Translations under genes and position numbers: made by a program | Part shown: positions 16,425 through 27,000 of the stretch, piece after piece | Layout of the letters: the number at the start of each line of letters is the position of its first letter | Numbering within the stretch: position 1 is the first letter of the stretch | Notes under the pieces: generated by a model | What the model was told of the DNA's origin: nothing | Database searches by the model: none | Seen by the model: the letters and a program-made list of their open reading frames with translations, nothing else | Source: Pseudoalteromonas spongiae UST010723-006 | GTDB taxonomy: Bacteria > Pseudomonadota > Gammaproteobacteria > Enterobacterales > Alteromonadaceae | Direction: 5' to 3' | Length of the DNA stretch: 64,000 nt | Assembly: GCF_000238255.3 (NCBI RefSeq) | Contig: NZ_CP011039.1 | Span: 2,839,001 to 2,903,000 of the forward strand

Positions 16425-17501
16425 GTGTTAAAGAAGCTTCAGTTTTTGCTTACCCCTATTTTATTAGGACTTGGTTTTGCCTTTATCTACCTATTGGTAT
16501 TTTCACCAGAGTTATTGCGTGAACAGCTTTCAACAAATAAAGCGCCACTTAATGCCAGTCATTTAAGCTTTGCTAACGCGGTAAAAGCCGCATCGCCTGC
16601 TGTTGTGAACATATATTCAGAATCAGTTAGTAATCGCCCTCGCAGCCTGCGTCCATCAACTCCGGTAAGAGAGCTTGGCTCTGGCATTATCATGTCCAAA
16701 AAAGGCTATATTCTCACTAACTATCACGTTATTAATAACGCGGACCAAATTTTAGTTGTACTAAACGATGGCCGACAATTTACTGATGTACAGCTTATTG
16801 GTTTTGACGTACCTACGGATTTGGCATTATTAAAAATAACCGCTGAACATCTACCGGAAATCCCAACCAATAACGACTTTATTCCACAAGTGGGCGACGT
16901 TATTTTAGCAATTGGTAATCCATTAAACTTAGGTCAAACAATTACGCAAGGCATTATTAGTGCCACTGACAAAACTAATATTGCGCAAACCCGCCATACC
17001 CGTTTTTTACAAATGGATGCCGCGGTTAATACCGGTAATTCGGGTGGTGCAGTGATTAATACCAACGGTACGCTAGTGGGCATTACCTCAGCTAAGTTTA
17101 AGCATGCACGCAATTTAGAAGTGCAAGGTATTTTCTTTGCGGTTCCCTATTCGCTTGCCAAAGAAGTGATGGACAAAATCATCAAGTATGGCCGTGTTAT
17201 TCGTGGCTATATTGGCTTTGACGCCGACCCTGTCGACAGTTCAGGTCGTTTTGTGAGAAACAATCACACCCCGGTGTATGGCATGCGCATTGCTCGCCTT
17301 GACCCGCTGGGCCCTGCATGGCAAGCAGGCTTTGAACTCAACGATATCGTGACAAAAATCGACGGTAAAAAAGTAGTGAATACCAATACAACATTGGAAT
17401 TAGTAACGAACACACCTCCAGGTAGCGTATTAAACTTTACAATTATTCGTGAAGGTAAAGTTATTGAAGTGCCAGTCACTGTTGGTGAGTTACAGTTCTA
17501 A
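16425..17501 (+). CDS. degS: DegS, membrane-anchored site-1 protease of the sigma-E pathway
   Basis: This 358-residue protein has an N-terminal membrane anchor (about residues 9-27) and a trypsin-like domain with His101, Asp132 and Ser206 (TGNSGGAV). A single PDZ domain follows (about 255-355). One PDZ plus an uncleaved anchor distinguish it from DegQ. DegS senses unfolded outer-membrane protein C-termini and cleaves RseA, releasing sigma E. The start is GTG 16425 with only a weak upstream SD, so translation may be modest. A terminator follows 20 bases after the stop. Confidence 0.94.
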   Translation: MLKKLQFLLTPILLGLGFAFIYLLVFSPELLREQLSTNKAPLNASHLSFANAVKAASPAVVNIYSESVSNRPRSLRPSTPVRELGSGIIMSKKGYILTNYHVINNADQILVVLNDGRQFTDVQLIGFDVPTDLALLKITAEHLPEIPTNNDFIPQVGDVILAIGNPLNLGQTITQGIISATDKTNIAQTRHTRFLQMDAAVNTGNSGGAVINTNGTLVGITSAKFKHARNLEVQGIFFAVPYSLAKEVMDKIIKYGRVIRGYIGFDADPVDSSGRFVRNNHTPVYGMRIARLDPLGPAWQAGFELNDIVTKIDGKKVVNTNTTLELVTNTPPGSVLNFTIIREGKVIEVPVTVGELQF

Positions 17502-17519
17502 AATAGTAGCTATATAAAC

Positions 17520-17546
17520 AAAAAGGCCGCATATGCGGCCTTTTTT
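17520..17546 (+). terminator. Terminator after degS
   Basis: GGCCGC (17525-17530), loop ATAT and GCGGCC (17535-17540) are flanked by five A and six T, making an extended stem with a U tract. It is just outside the MITE-like element. Confidence 0.92.
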
Positions 17547-17573
17547 GATTCTTCAATAATTTAGGTTATTAAC

Positions 17574-17837
17574 TAGGGTCTGTTGACCTTTCAAGTTCGT
17601 TTTTGCAGCAGTTTGATTGGGTTTTATACAAGGCAGAGGCTGCGTGGCATAGTTATTCTATGTGAGCCAGCCGATAACACAGTAGAAAACCCAACCAAGC
17701 GCTGCCGAACGGTTCTTTTGAGCGCACTTTTCTCATTGTTGCTCGATATTCGCTTAGATTACTAGGCCACACATCGAGCGCCGCGATAAAAGCACGCTCA
17801 AACAGAACAAAAATAGAACAGCAAAGATCAACAGACC

Positions 17838-17840
<3 letters not shown>
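17574..17840. mobile_element. MITE-like element with TA target duplication
   Basis: Terminal inverted repeats GGGTCTGTTGACCTTT (from 17576) and the complement of AAAGATCAACAGACCC (to 17838) match at 15 of 16 positions, with weaker similarity further in. The 263-bp element is flanked by TA at 17574-17575 and 17839-17840, as in Tc1/mariner-IS630-type insertions. Inside is an open frame (17583-17765) with no start signal, so the element looks non-autonomous. It lies between convergent degS and murA, and its right end forms part of the murA stop codon. The transposase family is inferred from the TA only. Confidence 0.75.
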
Positions 17841-19097
<1,257 letters not shown>

Positions 19098-19106
19098 TTA
19101 TGCCAC

Positions 19107-19361
19107 CTATAGCATCATCAATTTGCGATCACGTTCCCATTGCTCTGGCGTGTAGGCTTTTATTGATACGGCATGCATTGTGCCGTCAGAAATCTTTTCC
19201 ATTAATGGTGCATAAACCATTTGCTGCTGCTTAACGCGCGACGCGCCAGCAAAACACTCACCTACTACAATCAATTCATAATGACTGCCTTCGGCTTTTA
19301 CTTTAATAAAATCAAGCGATAATGCTTGCGATAAAATATCTTCGACTTGTTTAGGATCCAT
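19107..19361 (-). CDS. ibaG: IbaG, BolA-family protein
   Basis: This 84-residue protein has a BolA fold, with the conserved HYELIVVGECFAGASRVKQQQMVY segment and the His-containing MHAVSIKAYTPEQW segment. IbaG binds monothiol glutaredoxin with a shared Fe-S cluster and is linked to acid resistance in E. coli and envelope functions in Vibrio. It is located between murA (9 bases) and mlaB (5 bases), its normal position. The call is secure as a BolA homologue and well supported as IbaG by context. Confidence 0.94.
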   Translation of the reverse strand: MDPKQVEDILSQALSLDFIKVKAEGSHYELIVVGECFAGASRVKQQQMVYAPLMEKISDGTMHAVSIKAYTPEQWERDRKLMML

Positions 19362-19366
19362 TAACT

Positions 19367-19651
19367 CTACTCAAATAAATTCTCTACGTGACCCAATTGC
19401 ATTAGCTTTTTGAGTTGCTCAGGTAAGTGGACAAGTTTAAGGCTTATATTGTTCCGTTGCAATTGTGAGAAATTATAGATGAGCCAAGCAAGGCCTGCAG
19501 TGTCAACTTTCGCAACCTCGCCCAAGTCGAGCGTTAGGGTTGATTGAGTTGGAACTTTGGGTAGTTTAACACTCGGTACTGAGTAGCGATTAAGCTCGCC
19601 ACTCAATACATAAGTTGTGTCATCAACCGCTTTTAACGTAAGTAAAGACAT
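19367..19651 (-). CDS. mlaB: MlaB, STAS-domain subunit of the Mla transporter
   Basis: This 94-residue cytoplasmic STAS-domain protein contains LTLDLGEVAKVDTAGLAWLIYNF, the typical STAS loop with the DxxGL motif. MlaB binds MlaF and stabilises the inner-membrane MlaFEDB complex that moves phospholipid between the membranes. It is the last mla gene before ibaG and starts three bases after mlaC. Small and divergent as usual for MlaB. Confidence 0.92.
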   Translation of the reverse strand: MSLLTLKAVDDTTYVLSGELNRYSVPSVKLPKVPTQSTLTLDLGEVAKVDTAGLAWLIYNFSQLQRNNISLKLVHLPEQLKKLMQLGHVENLFE

Positions 19652-19654
19652 TAC

Positions 19655-20314
19655 TTATTCACCAGCAAATTGCACTGGCAACTTGCTCTTTTTATCTAGC
19701 ATATCAATTACGTAACCAAGGCCTTCTGTACGAAGAATACCGTGAAACTCTGATTGCTTTGCATCTAATAAGCTAATGCCTTCAGGTAACATATCGAAGC
19801 CTTTCCATTCGCCTGATTTAGTTTTGCGTACTTTAAAGTCGATGTTGATATCTGGCTTACCTGATTCAACAATTTTGGTTTTAACAAGCACTAATTTATC
19901 GTCTGAAAAGTCTTGAGCTGGTGCAAATTCTACTTCTTGGCCACGATACTGGGTAAAAATACCCGCATAAGACGTAATTAAGTATTCGCGAAATACATCA
20001 ATAAAGCGTTTAAGGTTTTCAATTTCCGCCTTTTGCTCTTCTTTATCTTTAATATTACGCACTTTAGAAATATAGCTACCGAGCACACGCTGCGCCGCAT
20101 AGCGATAATCGATATAAGGAAGTAGTTCTTGCTCAACCACTACTTTCAAATGGTTTTTATCTTGTTCAATAATCGCTTTATCTTGAGTGATACGAGCAAA
20201 GGTGTTCTCTGCAACCGTTCTTACCATTAAATACGGGTTGCTTTCGTCCACTTCTTTAGCAACTGATACACTCGATGCCAATACCAGTAAAATCGCAAAT
20301 AAATATTTCATCAT
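19655..20314 (-). CDS. mlaC: MlaC, periplasmic phospholipid carrier
   Basis: This 219-residue protein has a signal peptide (MMKYLFAILLVLASSVSVA). The ABC-transporter auxiliary fold follows, with YIDYRYAAQRVLGSY and the VKTKIVESGKPDINIDFKVR strand pair. MlaC carries single phospholipids between the outer-membrane MlaA-porin complex and MlaFEDB. It is encoded 20 bases after mlaD. Two in-frame ATGs adjoin at the start. Confidence 0.95.
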   Translation of the reverse strand: MMKYLFAILLVLASSVSVAKEVDESNPYLMVRTVAENTFARITQDKAIIEQDKNHLKVVVEQELLPYIDYRYAAQRVLGSYISKVRNIKDKEEQKAEIENLKRFIDVFREYLITSYAGIFTQYRGQEVEFAPAQDFSDDKLVLVKTKIVESGKPDINIDFKVRKTKSGEWKGFDMLPEGISLLDAKQSEFHGILRTEGLGYVIDMLDKKSKLPVQFAGE

Positions 20315-20334
20315 CTTAACTATTAAAATCCTAA

Positions 20335-20850
20335 TTAATCGTTACTTTGGTTAAACAAAAACTGACCAATAAGCTCTTCCAATACCAGAGCTGATTTCGT
20401 ATCAGTAATAAAGTCACCATCTTTTAAAACCTTTACTTCTTCGAGGCCAAACATTTCACTTAGTTCATCCTCGCCATTCATATCTTTGTGCGCAATCACA
20501 CCAGGGTTTATACCTAAATACTGCTCACCAAGAATGCCTGAAGTTAATATATTGACCGACGTAGTCTCGGTAAAATTGCTGTATTCTGTCGCAATTTTCA
20601 TGTGAACAACAGGCACATAGTCCGTAGGATCTAAATTAATTGCTTCAACGCGACCCACTACAACACCACCTACCTTAATTGGTGAGCGCACTTTAAGCGA
20701 ACCTATATTCTCGAATTTTGCAAAAAGGCTGTAAGTATCGCCGTTTCCACTCATGCCTGCATTGGCTACCTTAAGTGCCAGCATCACAATTGCTGCTATA
20801 CCTAAACTAACGAAAAAGCCTACTAATATTTCAATTTTCTTCGAATTCAT
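20335..20850 (-). CDS. mlaD: MlaD, MCE-domain subunit
   Basis: The 171-residue protein has one N-terminal membrane helix (VGFFVSLGIAAIVMLALKVA) and one MCE domain (about residues 38-120) with the hallmark FENIGSLKVRSPIKVGGVVVGRVEAI. MlaD hexamers form the periplasmic ring of the Mla complex. Length is slightly below E. coli MlaD (183 aa). It starts 10 bases after mlaE. Confidence 0.96.
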   Translation of the reverse strand: MNSKKIEILVGFFVSLGIAAIVMLALKVANAGMSGNGDTYSLFAKFENIGSLKVRSPIKVGGVVVGRVEAINLDPTDYVPVVHMKIATEYSNFTETTSVNILTSGILGEQYLGINPGVIAHKDMNGEDELSEMFGLEEVKVLKDGDFITDTKSALVLEELIGQFLFNQSND

Positions 20851-20860
20851 TTTTTACCCT

Positions 20861-21640
20861 TTACGCGCCAAACATAATTGCTGTTAGCACAAAATCTAAT
20901 CCCAAAACTGCCAGTGATGACTGCACTACGGTTTCTGTTGTTGCTTTACTAATACCTTCAGAAGTTGGTACACAATCGTAGCCTTTATAAAGTGCAATCC
21001 AAGTCACAACAAAAGCAAATACCACAGCTTTAATTGCGCCATTTAAAATGTCTTTTTCAAACGATACTTGTGCCTGCATAATTGACCAGAAACTACCTGA
21101 ATCCACACCAAGCCAATCAACACCAACAATATGTGCACCAAGAATCGCTACCGCCGAGAAAATCATCGCAAGTAACGGCATACTAATCATGCCAGCCCAA
21201 AAACGTGGCGCAATCACACGCTTTAGGGGATCTACAGCCATCATTTCTAAACTAGTTAACTGTTCTGTTGCCTTCATTAAACCAATTTCGGCAGTTAATG
21301 CACTGCCTGCGCGACCAGCAAATAACAATGCCGTAACTACTGGGCCTAACTCACGCAATAAGCTCAGCGCAACCAATGGACCAAGACTGTCTTCAGCACC
21401 GTAATCAACCAATACTGTGTAGCCTTGCAACGCCAATACCATGCCGATAAAAAGGCCTGAAACTAAAATAATAATCAGTGATAAAAAGCCAACCATATAA
21501 AGTTGCTTTATCAATAATGGTGTGCCCTTTTTGAAATTTGGCACACTAAAAATAGCGCCCAACAACATAATTAGCGCACGGCCTATGCCTGCTAGTGTGT
21601 CTAGTGTATTGCGGCCGATTGTTTGAATAGTATTAACCAC
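20861..21640 (-). CDS. mlaE: MlaE, permease subunit
   Basis: This 259-residue MlaE/YrbE-family permease has about five membrane helices, with [35 protein letters not shown] in the middle and the C-terminal [21 protein letters not shown], both family hallmarks. It forms the inner-membrane core with MlaF and MlaD. Its start lies inside the last codons of mlaF (8-base overlap), which suggests coupling. Confidence 0.96.
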   Translation of the reverse strand: MVNTIQTIGRNTLDTLAGIGRALIMLLGAIFSVPNFKKGTPLLIKQLYMVGFLSLIIILVSGLFIGMVLALQGYTVLVDYGAEDSLGPLVALSLLRELGPVVTALLFAGRAGSALTAEIGLMKATEQLTSLEMMAVDPLKRVIAPRFWAGMISMPLLAMIFSAVAILGAHIVGVDWLGVDSGSFWSIMQAQVSFEKDILNGAIKAVVFAFVVTWIALYKGYDCVPTSEGISKATTETVVQSSLAVLGLDFVLTAIMFGA

Positions 21641-22442
21641 GTTCGCTTCCCATTAATAAATCTTGTTCGTATGGCGCAGCATCAAAGTGGAATGGTACAG
21701 GACCATCGGAAAGCCCTTGTAAAAACTGTTGAACTAGCGGCGATTTTGACTGAGCAACCTGTTCAGGTGAACCTTCACCAATCACTCCTTTATCCGCTAA
21801 AATCACGACATGATCCGCAATACTCATCACCTCTGTCACATCGTGCGTTACCACCAAAGAAGTGATATTAAGTGTTTGGTTTAATGATTTGATTAACTTA
21901 ACTAACACGCCCATTGAGATTGGATCTTGGCCCGCAAAAGGTTCATCGTACATGATTAATTCGGGGTCGAGTGCAATTGCCCGTGCCAGTGCCGCACGCC
22001 TAGCCATGCCACCTGAAAGTTCTGACGGCATTAAATCACGCGCGCCGCGTAACCCAACCGCTTCTAATTTCATTAATACGATGATACGGATAACGTCTTC
22101 TGACAGTTTAGTATGTTCTCGAAGTGGGAAAGCAATATTGTCAAACACACTCATATCGGTAAATAGCGCGCCGCTTTGAAATAACATGCTCATACGTTCA
22201 CGCGCTTGGTATAACTCACTGCGTGACATTTTGGGAATGCTTTCACCTGAAAACAAAATGTCGCCTGAATCGGGTTTCAGCTGACCACCAATCAAACGCA
22301 ACATGGTTGTTTTACCAATACCACTTGGTCCCATTATCGCGGTGATTTTTCCTGTAGGAACGCTAAAGCTCATGTTTTGATAAATCACTCTATCGCCACG
22401 AGAAAAGGTAACGTCCTTTATTTCAACTAAACTTTGCGACAA
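21633..22442 (-). CDS. mlaF: MlaF, ATPase subunit
   Basis: This 269-residue ABC ATPase carries the P loop [10 protein letters not shown] (about residue 39), the signature [14 protein letters not shown], Walker [14 protein letters not shown] and the switch His in VVTHDV. It powers phospholipid transport by MlaFEDB. It is the first gene of mlaFEDCB-ibaG-murA on the minus strand, and it is divergent from yrbG with a 162-base intergenic region holding both promoters, as in E. coli. Confidence 0.96.
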   Translation of the reverse strand: MSQSLVEIKDVTFSRGDRVIYQNMSFSVPTGKITAIMGPSGIGKTTMLRLIGGQLKPDSGDILFSGESIPKMSRSELYQARERMSMLFQSGALFTDMSVFDNIAFPLREHTKLSEDVIRIIVLMKLEAVGLRGARDLMPSELSGGMARRAALARAIALDPELIMYDEPFAGQDPISMGVLVKLIKSLNQTLNITSLVVTHDVTEVMSIADHVVILADKGVIGEGSPEQVAQSKSPLVQQFLQGLSDGPVPFHFDAAPYEQDLLMGSERG

Positions 22443-22561
22443 GTCGCTCTCCTAGAATTAATTGCGCACTGTATTCTAAGCGTTTTAAAAATGTTGTGAA
22501 ACCTATGAAAAAGTAAATATTTGTAATAACACTTACAAAAGCTGTGTTTTAAATCCAGATT

Positions 22562-22570
22562 TGATATTAT
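22562..22570 (+). promoter_or_regulatory. Candidate extended -10 upstream of yrbG
   Basis: TGATATTAT fits an extended -10 element, 35 bases before the yrbG start codon. No good -35 lies 16-18 bases upstream. It is the best candidate I can see for the start of the yrbG-kds-lpt transcript in this spacer; other promoters further downstream in the cluster are likely, as in E. coli. Confidence 0.35.
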
Positions 22571-22604
22571 TTGGTGTTATCTAAATTTTGGTTTTTATTC
22601 AATA

Positions 22605-23588
22605 ATGTTGTTATCAATTGCTATTTTAATTGCAGGATTTGTCGGCTTAGTTTGGAGTGCGGATCGCTTTGTTTTTGGTGCGGCTGCACTGGCAAAGAAC
22701 TATGGTATTCCAACATTAATTATTGGTTTAACAATTGTCGCGATGGGCTCATCGGCACCAGAGATGATGGTATCGGCGCAAGCGGCGCTTGCAAAACAAA
22801 CAGACACTGCTGTCGGTAACGCGGTTGGTTCAAATATTACTAATATTCTGCTAGTACTTGGTATTACTGCACTGTTGCGCCCGCTGAGTGTGTCATCAAG
22901 CACGCTAAAACGTGAAATGCCAGTCGTAATGCTAGTATCCCTTAGTGCTTGGTACATTTTATCGGATAACTATTTAGCATTCGGTGAAGGCATTGCGCTG
23001 ATGGTGAGTTTCTTCATTTTTATTGCTGCAGTGACCATTATCTCGGTAAAACAAAGCAAAGCAGCCAATGCCGAACACGATCCCTTCGTTGACGAAGCCT
23101 GTGACGAAGTGCCTGACAATGTGCGCACACCGATTGCGCTTATGTGGTTAGTTATCGGCATGGCGATTTTACCTATCAGTTCACATTTTATTATTGAATC
23201 AGCAACCGACATTGCCAAACTATTTGGTATTAGCGATTTGGTGATTGGCTTAACTATTATTGCAATTGGTACCAGCTTACCTGAACTTGCGGCGTGTGTT
23301 GCTGGCGTACTTAAAAATGAAGACGACTTAGCGCTAGGCAACATTATTGGCTCAAATATCTTTAACCTGTTAGCGGTATTGTCGCTTGCGGGCATTATTA
23401 ATCCATCAAGCGTTGATCCTGCAGTATCGAGCCGCGATATCTTAATTATGTTAGGTGCAACAGCAGCCCTTATTGCAATGAGTTTGAGTATTCGCGGTTC
23501 ACGCCGTATTAATCGTGTTGAAGGCGGTTTGTTGTTAGCTGCCTTTTTTGGATATCAATACCTTATTTTCTCAACGGTAAGCGCTTAA
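22605..23588 (+). CDS. yrbG: YrbG-type calcium/sodium antiporter
   Basis: This 327-residue cation/Ca exchanger (CaCA superfamily) has two homologous halves. Each carries an alpha repeat: MGSSAPEMMVSAQAAL with AVGNAVGSNITNILLVLG in the first, and IGTSLPELAACVAGVL with ALGNIIGSNIFNLLAVL in the second. About ten membrane segments are visible, and a short acidic cytosolic loop (DPFVDEACDEVPD) lies between the halves. Physiological role in E. coli is not settled. It is first in the kds-lpt cluster. Confidence 0.94.
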   Translation: MLLSIAILIAGFVGLVWSADRFVFGAAALAKNYGIPTLIIGLTIVAMGSSAPEMMVSAQAALAKQTDTAVGNAVGSNITNILLVLGITALLRPLSVSSSTLKREMPVVMLVSLSAWYILSDNYLAFGEGIALMVSFFIFIAAVTIISVKQSKAANAEHDPFVDEACDEVPDNVRTPIALMWLVIGMAILPISSHFIIESATDIAKLFGISDLVIGLTIIAIGTSLPELAACVAGVLKNEDDLALGNIIGSNIFNLLAVLSLAGIINPSSVDPAVSSRDILIMLGATAALIAMSLSIRGSRRINRVEGGLLLAAFFGYQYLIFSTVSA

Positions 23589-23597
23589 GGCTAAGTC

Positions 23598-24560
23598 ATG
23601 AACTTTATTGCTCGCGGTAAACGCGTTTTAGAAATCGAAAAAAAAGCCATTGAGCAACTCGCTCAATATATCAACGATGACTTTAGCAATGCGTGTCAGT
23701 TAATGTATGACTGCAAAGGCCGTGTAATTGTCATTGGTATGGGAAAATCGGGTCATATCGGTAATAAAATAGCTGCCACGTTAGCAAGTACTGGCACACC
23801 CGCTTTTTTTGTTCATCCAGGCGAAGCAAGTCACGGCGACTTAGGCATGATCACACAAGATGATGTGCTATTGATGATCTCTAATTCAGGTGAAACCGCA
23901 GAAGTGATTAACCTGATCCCCGTAATCAAGCGCATTGGTGCAAAAATCGTGGGCATGAGTGGCAAGCAACACTCAACTCTTGCACAACAATCTAATGTGC
24001 ATATTTGTATCGCAATTTCAGAAGAAGCCTGCCCTTTAGGGCTAGCACCTACAGCAAGTACTACTGCAACACTGGCGATGGGCGATGCGATTGCTGTCGC
24101 ATTACTTGAAGAAAAAGGCTTTACCGCCGATGATTTTGCTTTATCACACCCTGGCGGCAGTTTAGGTAAGCGCCTATTGTTAATGCTTAAAGACATTATG
24201 CATCAAGGCGAAGCATTACCTGTGGTCGCTGAAAACACAACGGTTAAAAACGCTCTGTTAGAAATGACAACCAAAGGGCTTGGTATGACAGCAGTTGTCG
24301 ACAATAACGGATTACTTTCAGGTATTTTTACCGATGGTGACCTGCGCCGGATTTTAGAACAACGCATTGATATTCACGCTACAGCTATTTCAGAAGTGAT
24401 GACTAAACAGTGCACAACAGCAAATGAATCGATGCTTGCTGCTGAAGCCTTAAACATAATGGAACAAAAGAAAATAAACGGTTTGCTTGTAGTTGACCAG
24501 CAACAACAGCCAATTGGCGCACTTAATATGCAGGATTTACTTAAGGCAGGTGTTTTATGA
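23598..24560 (+). CDS. kdsD: D-arabinose 5-phosphate isomerase
   Basis: This 320-residue protein has an N-terminal SIS domain (about residues 40-180) containing GMGKSGHIGNKIAATLASTGTPAFFVHPGEASHGDLG. Two CBS domains follow (about 205-320). It interconverts ribulose 5-phosphate and arabinose 5-phosphate, the first step of Kdo synthesis for LPS. The stop overlaps the kdsC start by four bases (ATGA type). Length and architecture match E. coli KdsD (328 aa). Confidence 0.96.
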   Translation: MNFIARGKRVLEIEKKAIEQLAQYINDDFSNACQLMYDCKGRVIVIGMGKSGHIGNKIAATLASTGTPAFFVHPGEASHGDLGMITQDDVLLMISNSGETAEVINLIPVIKRIGAKIVGMSGKQHSTLAQQSNVHICIAISEEACPLGLAPTASTTATLAMGDAIAVALLEEKGFTADDFALSHPGGSLGKRLLLMLKDIMHQGEALPVVAENTTVKNALLEMTTKGLGMTAVVDNNGLLSGIFTDGDLRRILEQRIDIHATAISEVMTKQCTTANESMLAAEALNIMEQKKINGLLVVDQQQQPIGALNMQDLLKAGVL

Positions 24561-25129
24561 GTTTAACTGCATCACAACAGCTTTTTAACGAATTATATGC
24601 ACAAACTAGTGCTGACGTATTTGCAAAAGCAAGCAAAATTAAACTGTTAATTTGCGATATCGATGGCGTATTTTCTGATGGTCGCATTTACCTTGGTAAT
24701 GATGGCGAAGAACTTAAAGCATTTCACACTAAAGATGGTTTTGGTATTAAGTCGCTTATCAATAGTGGCATACAGGTTGCGGTAATTACTGGGCGCAACT
24801 CAAAGATTGTGGAAAACCGCATGAAAAGCCTTACTGTTCAGCATATCTATCAAGGGCAAGAAGATAAAATAGTCGCTTTTAATAACTTAAAGCACACGCT
24901 ATCACTTGATAACGAAAACATTGCTTATATTGGCGACGATAGCCCTGATTTACCCGTAATGGAATTAGTTGGCTTTGCCGTAGCAACCAATGATGCTCAC
25001 CCTCTGGTAAAACGCATCGCTGATTATAAAACTACCATGCTAGGCGGTTTTGGCGCTGTAAGAGAACTGACCGATTTAATTATGCTGAGCCAAGACAAAA
25101 CACTCAGCCACGCAGGCAGTAGCAGCTAA
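24557..25129 (+). CDS. kdsC: 3-deoxy-D-manno-octulosonate 8-phosphate phosphatase
   Basis: This 190-residue HAD-superfamily C0 phosphatase has motif I ICDIDGVFSDGR with Asp34 and Asp36, motif II VITGRNS and motif IV YIGDDSPDLPVM. It hydrolyses Kdo 8-phosphate to Kdo. The short HAD without a cap domain is typical and works as a tetramer in characterised members. It overlaps kdsD by four bases and lptC by one. Confidence 0.96.
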   Translation: MSLTASQQLFNELYAQTSADVFAKASKIKLLICDIDGVFSDGRIYLGNDGEELKAFHTKDGFGIKSLINSGIQVAVITGRNSKIVENRMKSLTVQHIYQGQEDKIVAFNNLKHTLSLDNENIAYIGDDSPDLPVMELVGFAVATNDAHPLVKRIADYKTTMLGGFGAVRELTDLIMLSQDKTLSHAGSSS

Positions 25130-25680
25130 TGTCGGCGCGTATTGCACTTACTATACTTTTCACCATTGCCATGGTTTGGCTTTGGTTGCCTTACTTCTTT
25201 ACTCCCAAAGAACCAAAACCGATTGTTGAAAACGTTGCCAGTATTCCTGATTACATTGCAACCGACTTAAAACAAACCAACTTTAATGAATCTGGTACTG
25301 TCAGCCATAAAGTGATGGCGCGAAAAATGTCGATGTATCAAGATTTGGGGTTTACCCACTTTGAAAAACCACAATTTACTATTTTTTCAGAACAAGGTGT
25401 GTGGCAGCTCACAGCCGATGAAGCCACGCTCTACAATAACGAAAAGCTCATTTTGGAACAAAACGTTATTGCCAAAAGTCTAACGCCCAATATCATGCTC
25501 AATACAATTGAAGCGGCAAGCGTAGAATATTTAATTAATAGCAAACTAATGACTTCTCAATCCGAAGTAAAAATGACAGGTCCGGGACTTGAAATTAAAG
25601 GACAAGGCCTCAATGCTAATTTAGAAGAGCAAGTTATTAAGTTAATAAACCATACAAAGACCACTTATTATGACCAATAA
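25129..25680 (+). CDS. lptC: LptC, LPS transport bridge anchor
   Basis: This 183-residue protein has a single N-terminal membrane helix (ALTILFTIAMVWLWLPYFF) followed by an OstA/LptA-like beta-jellyroll (about residues 60-183). LptC receives LPS from LptB2FG at the inner membrane and passes it to LptA. The end of the gene overlaps the first codons of lptA. Sequence conservation in LptC is low, so the call rests on position, length and topology as well as the FSEQGVWQLTADEATLYN-type repeat. Confidence 0.93.
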   Translation: MSARIALTILFTIAMVWLWLPYFFTPKEPKPIVENVASIPDYIATDLKQTNFNESGTVSHKVMARKMSMYQDLGFTHFEKPQFTIFSEQGVWQLTADEATLYNNEKLILEQNVIAKSLTPNIMLNTIEAASVEYLINSKLMTSQSEVKMTGPGLEIKGQGLNANLEEQVIKLINHTKTTYYDQ

Positions 25681-26200
25681 CATGACGAAATTACTGTCAA
25701 TCGCTGGACTAGCTGTCACTTTGTGTATCACAAGTGGACACGCTATCGCTGAGCAGATCAAACTTAAGCATCCACTTGAGATTGACGCCGATGAGCAAGC
25801 TGCTCGCTTAAAAGAAAATGTCGGTATTTTTCGCCATAATGTACAAATTAAGCATGGCAATATGACCATCACCGCCGATTACCTTGAAGCACATAAACGA
25901 GCAGAGTTAGGAGATAACCAGCAATTACTTATTGCCAGTGGTGATCCGGTAAAATTTAGTGCTGAACAAGAAGATGGATCAATCATTGTCGCAAGTGCTA
26001 AAAAAGTCACTTATGACGTGGCTAAATCATTATTTACAATGTCTGGTGGCGCTAAATTTCAACAAAATGGCGACATGATGTCAGCAGATACCATCATCTA
26101 TGATCGCGCTGCTGAAACAGTGACGTCTAAAAAAGCTGAAAACTCAACTAACCAAGTAAAAACCATCATCAATACGCAAAATGAACAAGGCGGACAATGA
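25670..26200 (+). CDS. lptA: LptA, periplasmic LPS bridge protein
   Basis: This 176-residue protein has a signal peptide and then the OstA domain beginning [31 protein letters not shown]. LptA polymerises into the periplasmic bridge that carries LPS from LptC to LptD. The start could be ATG 25670, overlapping lptC by 11 bases, or ATG 25682 just after the lptC stop. The second gives a cleaner signal peptide ([21 protein letters not shown]), and neither has a good SD. The end overlaps lptB by four bases. Confidence 0.94.
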   Translation: MTNNMTKLLSIAGLAVTLCITSGHAIAEQIKLKHPLEIDADEQAARLKENVGIFRHNVQIKHGNMTITADYLEAHKRAELGDNQQLLIASGDPVKFSAEQEDGSIIVASAKKVTYDVAKSLFTMSGGAKFQQNGDMMSADTIIYDRAAETVTSKKAENSTNQVKTIINTQNEQGGQ

Positions 26201-26922
26201 GCACATTAATTGCCGAAAAGCTGGCTAAAAGTTACAAATCACGCCAAGTGGTAAAAAATGTTGGCTTAGAAGTGAAAGCTGGTAGTATCGTTGGTTTGCT
26301 TGGTCCTAACGGTGCCGGTAAAACAACGACGTTTTACATGATTGTTGGTTTAGTACCGAGCGACAATGGCGTTATTCGTATTGACGATAATGACATTACA
26401 TTGCAACCAATGCATAGTCGCGCCCGTTTAGGTATTGGTTATTTACCGCAAGAATCGTCGATTTTTAGAAAGCTTACTGTGTATCAAAACATCATGGCGA
26501 TTCTAGAGACACGCAAAGAACTTAATCGTGTGCAACGTGAAGAAGCGCTCGATGATTTATTAGAAGAATTTAACATTGGCCATATCCGAGATTCACAGGG
26601 TATGGCATTGTCGGGCGGTGAACGTCGTCGTGTGGAAATTGCGCGCGCATTAGCCGCAAACCCCAAATTTATCCTGTTAGATGAACCTTTTGCTGGTGTT
26701 GATCCTATTTCAGTGATAGATATAAAGAAAATAATTGAGCATTTGAAAAATCGCGGCATTGGCGTGTTAATAACAGACCACAACGTGCGTGAAACCTTAG
26801 ATGTATGTGAAAAAGCCTACATTGTTTCTCACGGCGAATTAATCGCATCTGGCACAGCTGAAGACGTTTTAAACAACCAAAAAGTACGCGATGTATACCT
26901 AGGTGAACAATTCAGACTATAG
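26197..26922 (+). CDS. lptB: LptB, ATPase of the LPS exporter
   Basis: This 241-residue ABC ATPase has the P loop [14 protein letters not shown], a Q loop in [13 protein letters not shown], the signature [15 protein letters not shown], Walker [14 protein letters not shown] and switch His in LITDHNVRE. It works as a dimer with LptFG, which are encoded elsewhere. This is the highly conserved member of the lpt cluster. A 78-base gap with an AAGGA site leads to rpoN. Confidence 0.97.
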   Translation: MSTLIAEKLAKSYKSRQVVKNVGLEVKAGSIVGLLGPNGAGKTTTFYMIVGLVPSDNGVIRIDDNDITLQPMHSRARLGIGYLPQESSIFRKLTVYQNIMAILETRKELNRVQREEALDDLLEEFNIGHIRDSQGMALSGGERRRVEIARALAANPKFILLDEPFAGVDPISVIDIKKIIEHLKNRGIGVLITDHNVRETLDVCEKAYIVSHGELIASGTAEDVLNNQKVRDVYLGEQFRL

Positions 26923-27000
26923 TAATAGTTATAGGCCTTAAATTTGGAATTGAATTGTTAACTAGCGGCTTGAAATCGAAAGAAGGATTAGAATAACTAC

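Noticed and set aside
17583..17765. 60-codon open frame inside the MITE-like element
   Set aside because: No ribosome site, low-complexity of a repeat, and it lies wholly within a non-autonomous element with terminal inverted repeats; most likely a chance frame.
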